A stretch of 35,146 nt of DNA from Rubrivivax sp. (GCA_020852865.1 JADYZZ010000085.1:1-35146), one strand, 5' to 3'; positions 17,474 through 28,007 are shown, counted from the first letter of the stretch. Translations and numbers: made by a program. Notes: a model not told the origin generated them from the letters alone.

Positions 17474-18777
17474 AGCTGGCGAGCGGCGTCCACCTCACCT
17501 ACTGCAGCAACATCCACCCGGGCGAGTCCTGGGCCGAGGTGCGCGCCAACCTCGAGCGCCACCTGCTCGCGGTGCGCGCGCGCGTGGCGCCGGACGCGGC
17601 CTTCGGCGTCGGCCTGCGCCTGTCGGCGCGCGCCGCGGCCGAGCTGGCGGCGCCGGCGGCGCTGGCCGAGTTGCGCGCCTTTCTCGCGCGTGAGCGGCTC
17701 TACGTCTTCACGCTCAACGGCTTCCCCTACGGCGCCTTCCACGGCACGCGCGTCAAGGAGGCCGTCTACCTGCCCGACTGGCGCAGCGCCGAGCGGCTCG
17801 CCTACACGAACCGGCTCGCCGATCTGCTGGCCGCGCTGCTGCCCGCAGGCGACGATGACGACCGCGCGATCGAAGGCAGCGTGAGCACCGTCCCCGGCGC
17901 CTTCAAGCCGGCACTCGGCGGCGAGGACGACGTCGCACGCATCGTCGAGCATCTGCTGCAGCACGTCGCCCACCTGGTGGCGCTGCGCGCGCGCAGCGGC
18001 CGTGTCGTCACGCTCGCGCTCGAGCCCGAGCCGCACTGCCTGCTGGAAACCACCGCCGAGGCGGTGGCGTTCTTCACGCGCAGGCTGTTCGCGCCCGCCG
18101 CGGTGGAGCGGCTGGCCGTGCTCGCCGGGCTCGACGCGGGCGCTGCCGAACAGTCGTTGCGCCGGCATCTGGGCCTGTGCCTCGACCTGTGCCACGCGGC
18201 GGTGGAGTTCGAGGACGCCGCGACCTCGTTCGACGCGCTCGAAGCGGCCGGCATCCGCCTGCTCAAGATCCAGGTCAGCGCCGGGCTGCGCCTGCCCGCG
18301 CTCGACGCCGACGCACTGGCCGCGCTGGCGCGCTTCGACGACGCGGTCTACCTGCACCAGGTGGTGCAGCGCGACGCCGGCGCGACGCACGCGCCGCATT
18401 CGCCGGAGGTGCCTGATGCGCCCACTGCCAAGCATGCACTGAGCCGCTTTGCCGACCTGCCGGCGGCCTTCGCCGCCCTCGCGGCCGAGCGCGCCGCTGC
18501 GGCGGGCGCCAACGCCAACGCCAACGCCGCTCTTGCCGGGCGCGAGTGGCGCGTGCATTTCCACGTCCCCGTTTTCCTCCAAGCGCTGCCGCCCTTCGCC
18601 TCGACGCAGCCCTTCCTGCGCAAGGCACTGGCGCTGCAGCGTGCGCGACCGCGCGCGCCGCACCTCGAGGTCGAGACCTATACCTGGGACGTGCTGCCGG
18701 CCGCCTACCGACAGGGCAGCGTCGACGACGCCGTCGCGCGCGAGCTGGCCTGGACGCGTGCGGAGCTCGCGCCGTGA
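17470..18777 (+). CDS. eboE: EboE, metabolite traffic TIM-barrel protein
   Basis: 435 residues from the GTG at 17470, overlapping the eboD stop as GTGA. The opening VHLTYCSNIHPGESW is typical of EboE. The xylose-isomerase-like TIM barrel is shown by LALEPEPHC (Glu185, His189) and LGLCLDLCHAAVEFED (Asp239, His242), plus LKIQVS and the later HFHVPVF; these residues could bind a divalent metal as in sugar isomerases/epimerases. No signal peptide is seen, so it should be cytoplasmic. A short NANANANA run (about 18507-18530) sits in a linker. In cyanobacteria the ebo cluster as a whole is needed to move a scytonemin precursor to the periplasm; EboE's own reaction is unknown. Confidence 0.88.
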   Translation: MKLASGVHLTYCSNIHPGESWAEVRANLERHLLAVRARVAPDAAFGVGLRLSARAAAELAAPAALAELRAFLARERLYVFTLNGFPYGAFHGTRVKEAVYLPDWRSAERLAYTNRLADLLAALLPAGDDDDRAIEGSVSTVPGAFKPALGGEDDVARIVEHLLQHVAHLVALRARSGRVVTLALEPEPHCLLETTAEAVAFFTRRLFAPAAVERLAVLAGLDAGAAEQSLRRHLGLCLDLCHAAVEFEDAATSFDALEAAGIRLLKIQVSAGLRLPALDADALAALARFDDAVYLHQVVQRDAGATHAPHSPEVPDAPTAKHALSRFADLPAAFAALAAERAAAAGANANANAALAGREWRVHFHVPVFLQALPPFASTQPFLRKALALQRARPRAPHLEVETYTWDVLPAAYRQGSVDDAVARELAWTRAELAP

Positions 18778-19646
18778 AGCTGCGCCTGGCGCTGCAGCTT
18801 GGGCGCATCTCCAACCTGCCCACGGTGTGGAGCAACGTGCTCGTCGGCGCGCTGCTCGGCGGCGCCGCGCTCGGCGATGCGCGGCTGCCGTGGCTGATGG
18901 CGGCGATGTCGCTCTTCTACGTCGGCGGCATGTTCCTCAACGACGCCTTCGACCGCGACTTCGACGTCCGCCACCGCCCCGAGCGGCCGATTCCATCGGG
19001 GCAGGTGCGCGCCGGCGAGGTCTTCGTCTACGGCTTCGGGATGCTGGCGCTCGGCCTGGCGGGCCTGGCCTGGGCCAGCCGCGGCGCCGACGGCCTGCCG
19101 GCCTGGCGCGCCGTGGCCGCCGGCACCGCGCTGGCGGCCGCGATCGTGTTCTACGACGCCCACCACAAGGACAACCCGCTGAGCCCGCTCGTCATGGGCC
19201 TATGCCGCGTGCTGGTCGTGCTCGGCGCCGGCTACGCGATCACCGACGCCGCGCCGGCGCCGCTGTGGCTCGCCGCAGCGGCCGTGCTGGCGCACCTGAT
19301 CGGCCTGACCTACATCGCCAAGCAGGAACACCTCGACCGCGTCGGCGCGCTCTGGCCGCTCGGCCTGCTGGCGCTGCCGGTGCTGTACGGCCTTGCGCTC
19401 GCGCTCGCTGCGCCGCCGGCCGCGATGCCGCTGGTGCTCTACGCCGGCTTGCTCGCGTACGCACTGACGCGGCTGCACCGCCGTGCGCGCGGCGACGTGC
19501 CGCGCGCCGTGGTCACGCTGATCGCCGGGATGTCGGTGCTCGACGCCGTGCTGCTGGCCGGCGCCGGCCAGCTGATCGCCGCACTGCTCGCCGTCGCGGC
19601 CTTCTGGCTCACGCTGGCGCTGCAGCGCTGGGTGGCCGGCACCTGA
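18774..19646 (+). CDS. eboC: EboC, UbiA-like membrane prenyltransferase
   Basis: 290 residues, GTG at 18774 overlapping the eboE stop (GTGA). The protein is a multi-pass membrane protein of the UbiA superfamily: RISNLPTVWSNVLVG at the start, the first aspartate-rich motif NDAFDRDFD (56-64) followed by RPIPSGQV, and a second polar motif YDAHHKDNPLSP (127-138). These bind Mg2+ and a prenyl diphosphate in the family. It closes the ebo cluster and is its only integral membrane protein, so it may prenylate or anchor the trafficked metabolite in the membrane; this is inference. A housekeeping UbiA (4-hydroxybenzoate prenyltransferase) is unlikely given the context. Confidence 0.9.
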   Translation: MKLRLALQLGRISNLPTVWSNVLVGALLGGAALGDARLPWLMAAMSLFYVGGMFLNDAFDRDFDVRHRPERPIPSGQVRAGEVFVYGFGMLALGLAGLAWASRGADGLPAWRAVAAGTALAAAIVFYDAHHKDNPLSPLVMGLCRVLVVLGAGYAITDAAPAPLWLAAAAVLAHLIGLTYIAKQEHLDRVGALWPLGLLALPVLYGLALALAAPPAAMPLVLYAGLLAYALTRLHRRARGDVPRAVVTLIAGMSVLDAVLLAGAGQLIAALLAVAAFWLTLALQRWVAGT

Positions 19647-19689
19647 AAGGCCGGTCGTTGCCGGCGTGCCCATGACCACGATCGGCGCC

Positions 19690-19709
19690 GAGCCTGTGAA
19701 GACCGGCAT
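19690..19709 (-). repeat. Partial copy of the dispersed element before the ferredoxin gene
   Basis: On the minus strand it reads ATGCCGGTCTTCACAGGCTC, matching the second half of the copies at 11475 and 20034. It is inverted relative to the copy at 20034, so the ferredoxin gene is bracketed by opposing copies. Confidence 0.65.
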
Positions 19710-19718
19710 CGCAAGGAC

Positions 19719-20021
19719 ATGATTCACAGCTTCGAAGGCTCCGATTGCAAAGGCGCGCCGGGCAAGGTCGTGCCCGTCGTCGACCGCAACCGCTGCGAGG
19801 CGAAGGCGGCCTGCGTCGCGGCGTGTCCGCACGCCGTGTTCGAGATCCGGGCGCTGACCGCGGTCGATCGCGCTGCGCTGTCCTGGCGCGGCCGCTTGAA
19901 GGCCTGGGCGCATGGCAGGCGCCAGGCCTATGTCGTGCGGCCGCACGCGTGCCGCGCCTGCGGCGCCTGCGTCGAATCCTGTCCCGAGGACGCGATCCGG
20001 CTCGCGGCCGCCGACGGCTGA
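19719..20021 (+). CDS. Small ferredoxin with one altered and one complete cluster motif
   Basis: 100 residues, ATG at 19719. The second cysteine motif is a complete CRACGACVESCP for a [4Fe-4S] cluster. The first is CEAKAACVAACP, with Lys where the second cysteine of CxxCxxCxxxCP would be, so it may hold a [3Fe-4S] cluster or none, as in seven-iron ferredoxins where that position is Asp. The family resemblance (CKGAPG.VVPVVDRNRCE at the start) is to small bacterial ferredoxins of unknown partner. It lies 72 bp after eboC and is bracketed by inverted copies of the intergenic element, so membership in the ebo transcript is uncertain. AAGGA at 19713-19717 is too close to the ATG to be an ideal ribosome binding site. 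Confidence 0.85.
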   Translation: MIHSFEGSDCKGAPGKVVPVVDRNRCEAKAACVAACPHAVFEIRALTAVDRAALSWRGRLKAWAHGRRQAYVVRPHACRACGACVESCPEDAIRLAAADG

Positions 20022-20033
20022 TCCCGTGATGAC

Positions 20034-20072
20034 ATGAACCGCGGGCGCGATTCCTGTCGCCACAGGCTCTGA
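20034..20072 (+). repeat. Dispersed intergenic element, copy after the ferredoxin gene
   Basis: Starts ATGAACCGCGGGCGCGATTC and ends GCCACAGGCTCTGA. It is one of the best-preserved copies and fills most of the gap between the convergent ferredoxin and exonuclease III genes. Confidence 0.8.
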
Positions 20073-20078
20073 CCGCGG

Positions 20079-20867
20079 CTACAGCGCGAAGTCGTAGTCG
20101 ACGATCACCGGCGCGTGGTCGGAGAAGCGCTCGTCGAGGTAGATCTGCTCGCGCCGCGCGGCGGCGGCAACGCCCGGCGTCGCCAGGTGGTAGTCGAGGC
20201 GCCAGCCCACGTTCTTGGCGCGCGCCTGACCGCGCTGGCTCCACCACGTGTACTGCCTGGGCTGCGGATTGAGCGTGCGGAACACGTCCACCAGACCGCC
20301 GCGGGTGAGCAGCTTGGTCATCCAGGCGCGCTCCTCGGGCAGGAAGCCGCTGTTCTTCTGGTTGCCGCGCCAGTTCTCGAGGTCGATCTCGCGGTGCGCG
20401 ATGTTGACGTCGCCCACCAGGATGAACTCGCGCTGCTTGCGCAGCCGGCCCAGATGGCGATAGATGCGATCGAGGAAGCGGAACTTCGCCGCCTGGCGCT
20501 CCTCACCGCTGCTGCCGCTCGGGAAGTAGCAGCTCACGACGCTGAACTTGCGCGTCGGCGTGTCGTAGCGCAGCTCGATCCAGCGGCCTTCGGCGTCGAA
20601 TTCCCCGCGGTCGAAGCCGGCGATGACGTCGCTCGGCGCCTTCTTCGTATACAGGCCGACGCCGGAGTAGCCCTTCTTGCACGCCAGGTGGAAGTGGCCG
20701 TCGAGTCCGGCGACGCGCTCGAAGCGGCCGGCGAGGTCGGGCGCCTGGGCCTTGATCTCCTGCACGCCCATACAATCCGCTGCCGCGCTTTCGGCCCAGC
20801 GCACGAAGCCCTTGTCGGCGGCCGAGCGGATGCCGTTCAGATTGAGCGTGATCACCCGGAAAGCCAC
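20079..20867 (-). CDS. xthA: Exodeoxyribonuclease III
   Basis: 262 residues from the GTG at 20867, chosen because GAGGGG (20874-20879) lies six bases upstream; an ATG at 20894 would add nine residues and nearly abut the divergent pyrE. Family motifs are complete: [11 protein letters not shown] near the N-terminus, Glu37 in [19 protein letters not shown], the [15 protein letters not shown] catalytic loop, RLDYHLAT, and the terminal FSDHAPV with Asp250-His251. The enzyme removes 3' blocks and cuts at abasic sites in base excision repair in the cytoplasm. It is of the ExoIII rather than the human APE1 length class. Confidence 0.95.
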   Translation of the reverse strand: MAFRVITLNLNGIRSAADKGFVRWAESAAADCMGVQEIKAQAPDLAGRFERVAGLDGHFHLACKKGYSGVGLYTKKAPSDVIAGFDRGEFDAEGRWIELRYDTPTRKFSVVSCYFPSGSSGEERQAAKFRFLDRIYRHLGRLRKQREFILVGDVNIAHREIDLENWRGNQKNSGFLPEERAWMTKLLTRGGLVDVFRTLNPQPRQYTWWSQRGQARAKNVGWRLDYHLATPGVAAAARREQIYLDERFSDHAPVIVDYDFAL

Positions 20868-20903
20868 CGCCTGCCCCTCGTCCAGACCCTGCATGCCGCA
20901 CCG

Positions 20904-21587
20904 ATGAGCACCGACTGCGCCGACCCCCAGCTCGCGCAGGAGTTCGTGCAGTTCGCGGTCGAGGCCGGGGTGCTGCGCTTCGGCGAATTCCGCACCAAGG
21001 CCGGCCGCGCGAGCCCGTACTTCTTCAACGCGGGTCTGTTCGACGACGGCGCCAAACTCGGGCGGCTCGCGGAATTCTATGCACGCCGCCTGCTCGCCAG
21101 CGGCTTAGGCTTCGACATGCTGTTCGGACCGGCCTACAAGGGCATCACGCTGGCCGCGGCGCTGGCCGTGGAACTGGCGCGCCGCGGGCGCAACCTGCCC
21201 TTCGCCTACAACCGCAAGGAAGCCAAGGACCACGGCGAGGGCGGCACGCTGGTCGGCGCCCGGGTGGCCGGGCGTGTCCTGATCGTCGACGACGTGATCT
21301 CGGCCGGGACATCGGTGCGCGAATCGATTGCGCTCATCCGCGCCGCCGGTGCCGAGCCGGCGGCGGTGGCGATCGCACTCGACCGCCAGGAGCGCGCCAC
21401 CGAGGACGGACGCGATGCCGACTACAGCGCCGTGCAGTACGTGACGCGCCGCCTCGGTCTGCAGGCGGCGGCAGTGGCCACGCTGGACGATCTGCTGCAG
21501 TACCTGCGCACGACGCGCGACACGACGCTGGCCGCGCACGCCGCTGCCGTGGCGGCGTATCGCGCGCGCTACGGGGTGGCCGGCTGA
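20904..21587 (+). CDS. pyrE: Orotate phosphoribosyltransferase
   Basis: 227 residues, ATG at 20904, divergent from xthA with only 36 bp between starts, so its promoter probably lies within the xthA 5' region. It transfers phosphoribose from PRPP to orotate in pyrimidine synthesis. Motifs seen: [16 protein letters not shown] near the N-terminus, the flexible catalytic loop [12 protein letters not shown] (103-114) and the PRPP-binding motif [16 protein letters not shown] (125-140). The length is normal. The stop and the next gene's start share a base (TGATG). Confidence 0.95.
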   Translation: MSTDCADPQLAQEFVQFAVEAGVLRFGEFRTKAGRASPYFFNAGLFDDGAKLGRLAEFYARRLLASGLGFDMLFGPAYKGITLAAALAVELARRGRNLPFAYNRKEAKDHGEGGTLVGARVAGRVLIVDDVISAGTSVRESIALIRAAGAEPAAVAIALDRQERATEDGRDADYSAVQYVTRRLGLQAAAVATLDDLLQYLRTTRDTTLAAHAAAVAAYRARYGVAG

Positions 21588-22309
21588 TGCGCGCCGCGGC
21601 ACACCCGGTGCCGATGCTCGCTGCGCTGGTGCTGCCGGCCCTGCTCGCTGCACCCGCGGCCTGGTCGCAGCCGGCCAAGCCCGGCAGCGGCGGCATCTAC
21701 AGCTGCGTCGACGACAGGGGCCGACGCCTGACCTCGGACCGCCCGATCCCCGAATGCGCGCACAAGGAGCAGCAGCTGCTCAACCGCGACGGCTCGGTGC
21801 GCACCGTGGTGCCGCCGACCCTGACCGCCGACGAACGCGCCGAGAGGGAGGCCGCCGAGCGCCGCGCCGCCGAGGCACGCGCCGCGCAGCAAGATGCGAT
21901 CCGGCGCGACCGCAACCTGATGGCGCGCTTCCCGAACGAGGCCGCGCACCGCAAGGCGCGCGAAGCGGCGCTCGACACCGTGCGTGCCGCCATCAAGGCC
22001 TCCGAGAGCCGGCTGCGCGAGCTGCAGGCCGAGCGCAAGCCGCTGCTCGACGAGGCCGAGTTCTATCCGAACCGCGCGCTGCCGCCCAAGCTCAAGGGCC
22101 AGCTCGACGCCAACGACGCCGCCGGCGAAGCGCAGCGCGCGCTGGTGGCCACGCAGTCGGCCGAGATGGAGCGCATCAACGCCAACTTCGACGCCGAGCT
22201 CGAGCGGCTGCGCAGGCTGTGGGCCGGTGCGCCGGCCGGCTCGCTCGGGCCGGCGCCGCCGCAGTCCGCGCGCGCGGCCGCCTCGGCCGCACGCGGCGCC
22301 TTGCGCTGA
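21587..22309 (+). CDS. DUF4124 domain protein with signal peptide and coiled coil
   Basis: 240 residues. A signal peptide is likely ([28 protein letters not shown] by segments: hydrophobic core 10-22, cleavage near AWS-Q at 27). The DUF4124 motif follows: GIYSCVDDRGRRLTSDRPIPEC, two cysteines that may form a disulfide in the periplasm. From about residue 80 the chain is charged, Ala/Glu/Arg-rich and helical, likely a coiled coil. The start overlaps the pyrE stop. DUF4124 proteins have no established function. The gene is convergent with gatB, 18 bp away. Confidence 0.85.
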   Translation: MRAAAHPVPMLAALVLPALLAAPAAWSQPAKPGSGGIYSCVDDRGRRLTSDRPIPECAHKEQQLLNRDGSVRTVVPPTLTADERAEREAAERRAAEARAAQQDAIRRDRNLMARFPNEAAHRKAREAALDTVRAAIKASESRLRELQAERKPLLDEAEFYPNRALPPKLKGQLDANDAAGEAQRALVATQSAEMERINANFDAELERLRRLWAGAPAGSLGPAPPQSARAAASAARGALR

Positions 22310-22327
22310 GCGCAAGACGCGGGCCGT

Positions 22328-23815
22328 TCAGCCGCCGAGCTTGCGGCGCAGCAACGCGCTCGCCTGGGCCGGGTTGGCCTTGCCCTTGCTCGCCTTCATC
22401 ACCTGCCCGACGAGGGCGTTGAAGGCCTTGTCCTTGCCGGCGCGGAATTCCTCGACGCTCTTCGCGTTGGCCGCGATCACCGCGTCGACGATGGCTTCGA
22501 GCGCGCCGGCGTCGCTCATCTGGCGCAGGCCGAGCCGCTCGATGACGGCATCGACGTCGCCGTCGTCCGCGTTCCACAGCGCCTCGAAGACCTGACGCGC
22601 GCCGCTGTGCGAGACGGTGCCGTCGGCAACGCGGCCGATCAGGGCCGCCAGCTGCTCCACCGCCAGCGGGATCTGCTCGATCGTCACGCCCTCGGCGTTG
22701 AGCCGCTTGCTCACCTCGCCCATCAGCCAGTTGGCGGCCAGCTTGGGCCAGGCCGACGCGGTGCGGCCCGCGTCGAGCGCGACGCAGGCATCGCGCAGCG
22801 CCTCGTACCAGCGCGCGAGGGCCCGGCTTTGCGTCATCATCGCCGCGTCGTAGGCCGGCAGGCCGTCGACGCGGCGAAAGCGCTCGGCCATCGCCGCGGG
22901 CAGCTCGGGCATCGCCGCGCGCTCACGCTCCACCCATTCGGGTTCGATCACCAGCGGCGGCAGGTCGGGGTCGGGGAAGTAGCGGTAGTCGTGCGCATCT
23001 TCCTTGCTGCGCATCGCGCGCGTGCTGGCGCTGTCCGGGTCGAACAGCACGGTGGCCTGTTCGATCGCGAGGCCATCTTCCAGCCGTTCGATCTGCCACT
23101 GCACCTCGGCGTCGATCGCCTGCTGCAGGAAGCGAAAGCTGTTGAGGTTCTTGATCTCGCGGCGCGTGCCCAGCGGCTGGCCGGGGCGGCGCACGCTGAC
23201 GTTGGCGTCGCAGCGAAAGCTCCCCTCCTGCATGTTGCCGTCGCAGATGTCGAGCCACACGACGAGCGCGTGCAGCGCCCGGGCGTATTCCACCGCCTCG
23301 GCCGCCGAGCGCAGATCGGGCTCGGAGACGATCTCGAGCAGCGGCGTGCCGGCGCGGTTGAGGTCGATGCCGCTCATGCCGTGGTAGTCCTCGTGCAGGC
23401 TCTTGCCGGCGTCCTCCTCGAGGTGGGCGCGCGTCAGGCGCACCGTGCGTCGGTCGCCCTCCAGCACGAACTCGACCCTGCCCCCTTGCACCACCGGGAT
23501 CTCGTACTGGCTGATCTGGTAGCCCTTGGGCAGGTCGGGGTAGAAGTAGTTCTTGCGCGCGAAGATCGACAGCGGCGCCACCTTGGCGCCCACGGCCAGC
23601 CCGAAGCGGATCGCGCGCGCGACGGCACCGCGGTTGGGCACCGGCAGCGTGCCGGGCAGCGCCAGGTCGACCGCGCAGGCCTGGGTGTTGGGCGCCGCGC
23701 CGAAGCGCGTGGCCGCGCCGCTGAACATCTTGCTCGCGGTCGACAGCTGGGCATGCGTCTCGATGCCGATCACCACTTCCCAGCCGCGCACGAGCGGCGC
23801 CGCCGGCGCGTTCAT
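22328..23815 (-). CDS. gatB: Asp-tRNA(Asn)/Glu-tRNA(Gln) amidotransferase subunit B
   Basis: 495 residues, ATG at 23815 overlapping the gatA stop (ATGA). Start region: [20 protein letters not shown], the GatB signature; then [51 protein letters not shown], and [13 protein letters not shown]. The C-terminal helical tail (from MGEVSKRLN to [20 protein letters not shown]) is the tRNA-binding YqeY-like domain. GatB is the kinase/tRNA-binding subunit that activates Glu- or Asp-tRNA for amidation. Its presence implies that Gln-tRNA and/or Asn-tRNA is made indirectly. Confidence 0.97.
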   Translation of the reverse strand: MNAPAAPLVRGWEVVIGIETHAQLSTASKMFSGAATRFGAAPNTQACAVDLALPGTLPVPNRGAVARAIRFGLAVGAKVAPLSIFARKNYFYPDLPKGYQISQYEIPVVQGGRVEFVLEGDRRTVRLTRAHLEEDAGKSLHEDYHGMSGIDLNRAGTPLLEIVSEPDLRSAAEAVEYARALHALVVWLDICDGNMQEGSFRCDANVSVRRPGQPLGTRREIKNLNSFRFLQQAIDAEVQWQIERLEDGLAIEQATVLFDPDSASTRAMRSKEDAHDYRYFPDPDLPPLVIEPEWVERERAAMPELPAAMAERFRRVDGLPAYDAAMMTQSRALARWYEALRDACVALDAGRTASAWPKLAANWLMGEVSKRLNAEGVTIEQIPLAVEQLAALIGRVADGTVSHSGARQVFEALWNADDGDVDAVIERLGLRQMSDAGALEAIVDAVIAANAKSVEEFRAGKDKAFNALVGQVMKASKGKANPAQASALLRRKLGG

Positions 23816-25335
23816 GCCGCACCCCCGGGCTGCTTCAGATGCCAGTCGGTGGCCTGCTGCAGCGCATGCGCGGCGTGCAGCAGAGCGCCTTCGGCGAAGT
23901 AGTCGCCCACGAGTTGCAGGCCCACCGGCATGCCGGCCTCGCCGAAGCCGGCGGGCACGCTCATCGCCGGCAGGCCGGCCAGGCTGGCCGGCAAGGTGAA
24001 GATGTCGGCCAGATAGGCCTTCACCGGGTCGGCCGCCTGTGCGCCCAGCGGCCCGGCGACGGTGGGCGCGACCGGGCCGGCGATGAGCTCGCATTGCCCG
24101 AAGCAGGCCCGGAAGTCGTCGGCGATCATGCGGCGCAGCTTCTGCGCCTGCAGATAGTAGGCGTCGTAGTAGCCGTGCGACAGGACATAGGTGCCGATCA
24201 TGATGCGGCGCTTGACCTCGGCGCCGAAGCCCTCGCTGCGCGTCTTGCGATACATGTCGGCCAGGTCGGCGTACTGCGCGGCGCGGTGGCCGTAGCGCAC
24301 GCCGTCGAAGCGGCCGAGGTTCGAGCTGGCTTCGGCCGGCGCGATGATGTAGTAGACGGGAATGGCCAGCTCGGTGCGCGGCAGGCTCACGTCGACGAGC
24401 GTCGCGCCCAGCCGCTCGAGCTCGGCCAGCGCGCCGCGCACGGCCTGCGCCACGTCGGCTGCAAGCGCCGGCGGGAAGAACTCCCGCGGCAGCCCGATGC
24501 GCAGGCCGGCCAGGGGCCGGGCGGCGGCGGCGCCGGCGCGCGCGGCGAGCATCTGGGCGTGGAAATCCTGCGGCGGCCGTTCGCTGCTGGTGGCGTCGCG
24601 CGGATCGTGGCCGCTCATCGCCGAGAGCAGCAGCGCGCAGTCCTCGGCACTGCGCGCCAGCGGCCCGGCCTGGTCGAGGCTCGAGGCGAAGGCGATCATG
24701 CCCCAGCGGCTGCAGGTGCCGTAGGTGGGCTTGATGCCGGTGATGCCGCAAAAGCTCGCCGGCTGGCGGATCGAGCCGCCCGTATCGGTGCCCGTCGCGG
24801 CCGGTACGAGCCCGGCGGCCACGGCGGCGGCCGAGCCGCCCGACGAGCCGCCCGGCACGCGGGCACGGTCCCAGGGGTTGTGCACCGGGCCCCAGGCCGA
24901 GTTCTCGTTCGACGAGCCCATCGCGAACTCGTCGCAGTTGAGCTTGCCCAGCGTCACCATGCCGGCGCCGGGCCGACCCGGCTCGCCCGCGCCCAGGCGG
25001 GCGACGACGGTCGCGTCGAACGGGCTGGCGTAGCCGGCAAGCATCTTCGAGCCGGCGGTCGATGGCAGCCGCGAAGCCCTGAAGTCGGTGACGAAGATGT
25101 CCTTGTGCGCCACCGGCACGCCCGCCAGCGGCCCGCCTTCGCCGCGCGCGAGGCCGGCATCGGCCGTGCGCGCCTGCGCCAGCGCCGTCTCGGCATCGGT
25201 CGCGATGAAAGCGCCCAGGTCGCGTGCGGCCTCGATGCGCGCCAGCGCGGCGCGCACGAGTTCCTCGCTCGAGACGCTGCGCGCACGCAGCGCGCGCGCC
25301 AGCGCGGCGACGCCGCCTTCGGACACTGCGCTCAT
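23812..25335 (-). CDS. gatA: Asp-tRNA(Asn)/Glu-tRNA(Gln) amidotransferase subunit A
   Basis: 507 residues from the ATG at 25335, which overlaps the gatC stop (ATGA); the frame is open further upstream but that part is not homologous. The amidase signature triad is visible: Lys78 (PVAHKDIF), cis-Ser in [15 protein letters not shown] (about 164-165), and nucleophile Ser188 in [13 protein letters not shown]. It releases ammonia from glutamine and passes it to GatB. The N-terminus is shorter than some homologs but complete in the catalytic core. Order gatC-A-B on the minus strand. Confidence 0.97.
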   Translation of the reverse strand: MSAVSEGGVAALARALRARSVSSEELVRAALARIEAARDLGAFIATDAETALAQARTADAGLARGEGGPLAGVPVAHKDIFVTDFRASRLPSTAGSKMLAGYASPFDATVVARLGAGEPGRPGAGMVTLGKLNCDEFAMGSSNENSAWGPVHNPWDRARVPGGSSGGSAAAVAAGLVPAATGTDTGGSIRQPASFCGITGIKPTYGTCSRWGMIAFASSLDQAGPLARSAEDCALLLSAMSGHDPRDATSSERPPQDFHAQMLAARAGAAAARPLAGLRIGLPREFFPPALAADVAQAVRGALAELERLGATLVDVSLPRTELAIPVYYIIAPAEASSNLGRFDGVRYGHRAAQYADLADMYRKTRSEGFGAEVKRRIMIGTYVLSHGYYDAYYLQAQKLRRMIADDFRACFGQCELIAGPVAPTVAGPLGAQAADPVKAYLADIFTLPASLAGLPAMSVPAGFGEAGMPVGLQLVGDYFAEGALLHAAHALQQATDWHLKQPGGAA

Positions 25336-25631
25336 TCGATCACCCGGGGCACGAGGTACAGGCCGTCTTGCAGCGCCGGTGCGCTCGCCTGGTTGATGGC
25401 GCGCTCGTCGCCCTCGGTCACGCGGTCCTCGCGCAGGCGCAGCGCGGCCGCCTGCACCGCCGCCAGCGGCGTGTACAGCGGCTCGACGCCGCGCGTGTCG
25501 ACCGCGCTCATCTGCTCGACGATGCGAAAGAAGCCGTTGAGCTGCTCGCGCATCGCCGCCTGTTCGGCGGCCGGGAGTTCGAGCCGCGCCAACTGCGCGA
25601 TGCGGTCGACGTCTTCTGGGGTCAGGGCCAT
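25332..25631 (-). CDS. gatC: Asp-tRNA(Asn)/Glu-tRNA(Gln) amidotransferase subunit C
   Basis: 99 residues, the usual size. The N-terminus [19 protein letters not shown] and the middle [25 protein letters not shown] are typical GatC. It stabilises the GatA/GatB pair. It is first in its operon, and its promoter lies in the 279-bp gap shared with the divergent mreB. Confidence 0.95.
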   Translation of the reverse strand: MALTPEDVDRIAQLARLELPAAEQAAMREQLNGFFRIVEQMSAVDTRGVEPLYTPLAAVQAAALRLREDRVTEGDERAINQASAPALQDGLYLVPRVIE

Positions 25632-25743
25632 GTTCGGGTGGTGCTCGGGCGCCGCGCGCCGCCTGCAGGCCGCGCGCCCGGGCGGCGCGAACGTCCTGTT
25701 GCGACTGGGCGCGTCGCACGGCGGAACGCAAGGGTGATTACGC

Positions 25744-25749
25744 TATTAT
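25744..25749 (+). promoter_or_regulatory. Possible -10 element in the gatC/mreB divergent gap
   Basis: TATTAT is the only AT-rich hexamer in this very GC-rich gap and lies 162 bp upstream of mreB. The matching -35 position (GCGGAA, 17 bp away) is poor. On the other strand the overlapping GATAAT (25746-25751) could serve gatC. Weak candidate. Confidence 0.3.
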
Positions 25750-25784
25750 CCGCGGTCACCTGCCTGCCCCGGGTGGCCGCATGA

Positions 25785-26954
<1,170 letters not shown>

Positions 26955-27013
26955 GCCGCGCGTGAGCGCCTGCCGGCGCCGCAGGTCCGCCGCAGCCGCA
27001 GGCTCGTAGCGCC

Positions 27014-27988
27014 ATGCCGCACGGCACGCTCGACCGCACGCCGCCGCCGTTCTTCCGCCAGGGGGCTTCGGCAGCCACCAAGCTCGCCTTCTTCGCCGCG
27101 CTGTCGCTGTTGCTGATGGTGGCCGATGCGCGCCTGCAGTTCGCGCGGCCGCTGCGCGCCGCGCTGGCGGTGGCGCTGCTGCCGCTCGAGCGCGCGCTCG
27201 CCGTGCCGGTCGAGATGGCCGGCCGCGGCGGCGAGTACCTGCGCGGGCTCGCGCGTGCGCGCGCCGACGAGCACGCCGCGCGCGCGGCGCTGGCGGCGCA
27301 GTCGGCGCGCCTGGCCGCCCTCGAGCAGCAGGCGGCCGACAACCGGCGCCTGCGCGCGCTGCTCGCGCTCGGGCCCGCGCTGGCCGTGCCGGCGACGCCG
27401 GCCGAAGTGCTGTACGAAGCGGCCGACCCGTATTCGCGCAAGATCGTGCTCGACCGCGGAAGCGCGCAGGGCATCGCGGCCGGCGCACCGGTGATCGACG
27501 AGCGCGGCGTGCTCGGCCAGGTGACGCGCGTGTACGCGCTCACCAGCGAGGTCACGCTGCTGGCCGACAAGGACGCCGCCATTCCCGTTCTCAACGCGCG
27601 CACGCAGCAGCGTGCGGCGGCGTTCGGCGGCGGCCCGGGCGGCACGCTGGAGCTGCGCTTCACTTCGGCCAACGCCGACGTGCGCACCGGCGACCTGCTG
27701 CAGACGAGCGGCCTGGACGGCGTCTATCCGCCGGGCCTCGCCGTCGCCAGCGTCGCCGGCGTCGAGCGCCGCGCCGAGTCGGGCTTCGCGCGCATCACGC
27801 TGGCGCCGGCAGCGCCGCCCGACGGCGTGCGCTTCGTGCTCGTGCTCGCGCCGCTGGCGACGCAGCTGCCGCCGCGCCCCGAACCCGCAGCCGACGGCGG
27901 CAGCGCGGGCGATCGCGGCGCGAAGGGCACGCGCCGCATCCGGGGCGCCGCCTCCGCAGGCGCGGCGCCGGGCGCAGGCACGCCATGA
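27014..27988 (+). CDS. mreC: Rod-shape protein MreC
   Basis: 324 residues, ATG at 27014, 59 bp after mreB. One transmembrane segment (about 23-39) follows a short cytoplasmic N-terminus (FFRQGASAATKLAFF). A periplasmic coiled coil spans roughly 70-120, then the beta-domains with VLYEAADPYSRKIVLDRGSAQGI and GQVTRVYALTSEVTLLADKD. The Ala/Gly/Pro/Arg-rich tail after about residue 285 is probably disordered. MreC activates PBP2 and links it to MreB. Confidence 0.95.
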   Translation: MPHGTLDRTPPPFFRQGASAATKLAFFAALSLLLMVADARLQFARPLRAALAVALLPLERALAVPVEMAGRGGEYLRGLARARADEHAARAALAAQSARLAALEQQAADNRRLRALLALGPALAVPATPAEVLYEAADPYSRKIVLDRGSAQGIAAGAPVIDERGVLGQVTRVYALTSEVTLLADKDAAIPVLNARTQQRAAAFGGGPGGTLELRFTSANADVRTGDLLQTSGLDGVYPPGLAVASVAGVERRAESGFARITLAPAAPPDGVRFVLVLAPLATQLPPRPEPAADGGSAGDRGAKGTRRIRGAASAGAAPGAGTP

Positions 27989-28007
27989 GGTCGCCCGAGG
28001 TGCCGCG

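Noticed and set aside
18774..19646. Housekeeping ubiA (ubiquinone synthesis)
   Set aside because: It is translationally coupled to eboE, and no ubiC or other quinone gene is adjacent; the UbiA superfamily motifs fit EboC equally well.
19650..19665. Terminator after eboC (GCCGG/CCGGC stem)
   Set aside because: The stem is only 5 bp and no T-run follows.
20771..20776. TACAAT as a pyrE -10 element inside xthA
   Set aside because: The hexamer is good, but no -35 lies at a usable spacing (TTGATC is only 13 bp away).
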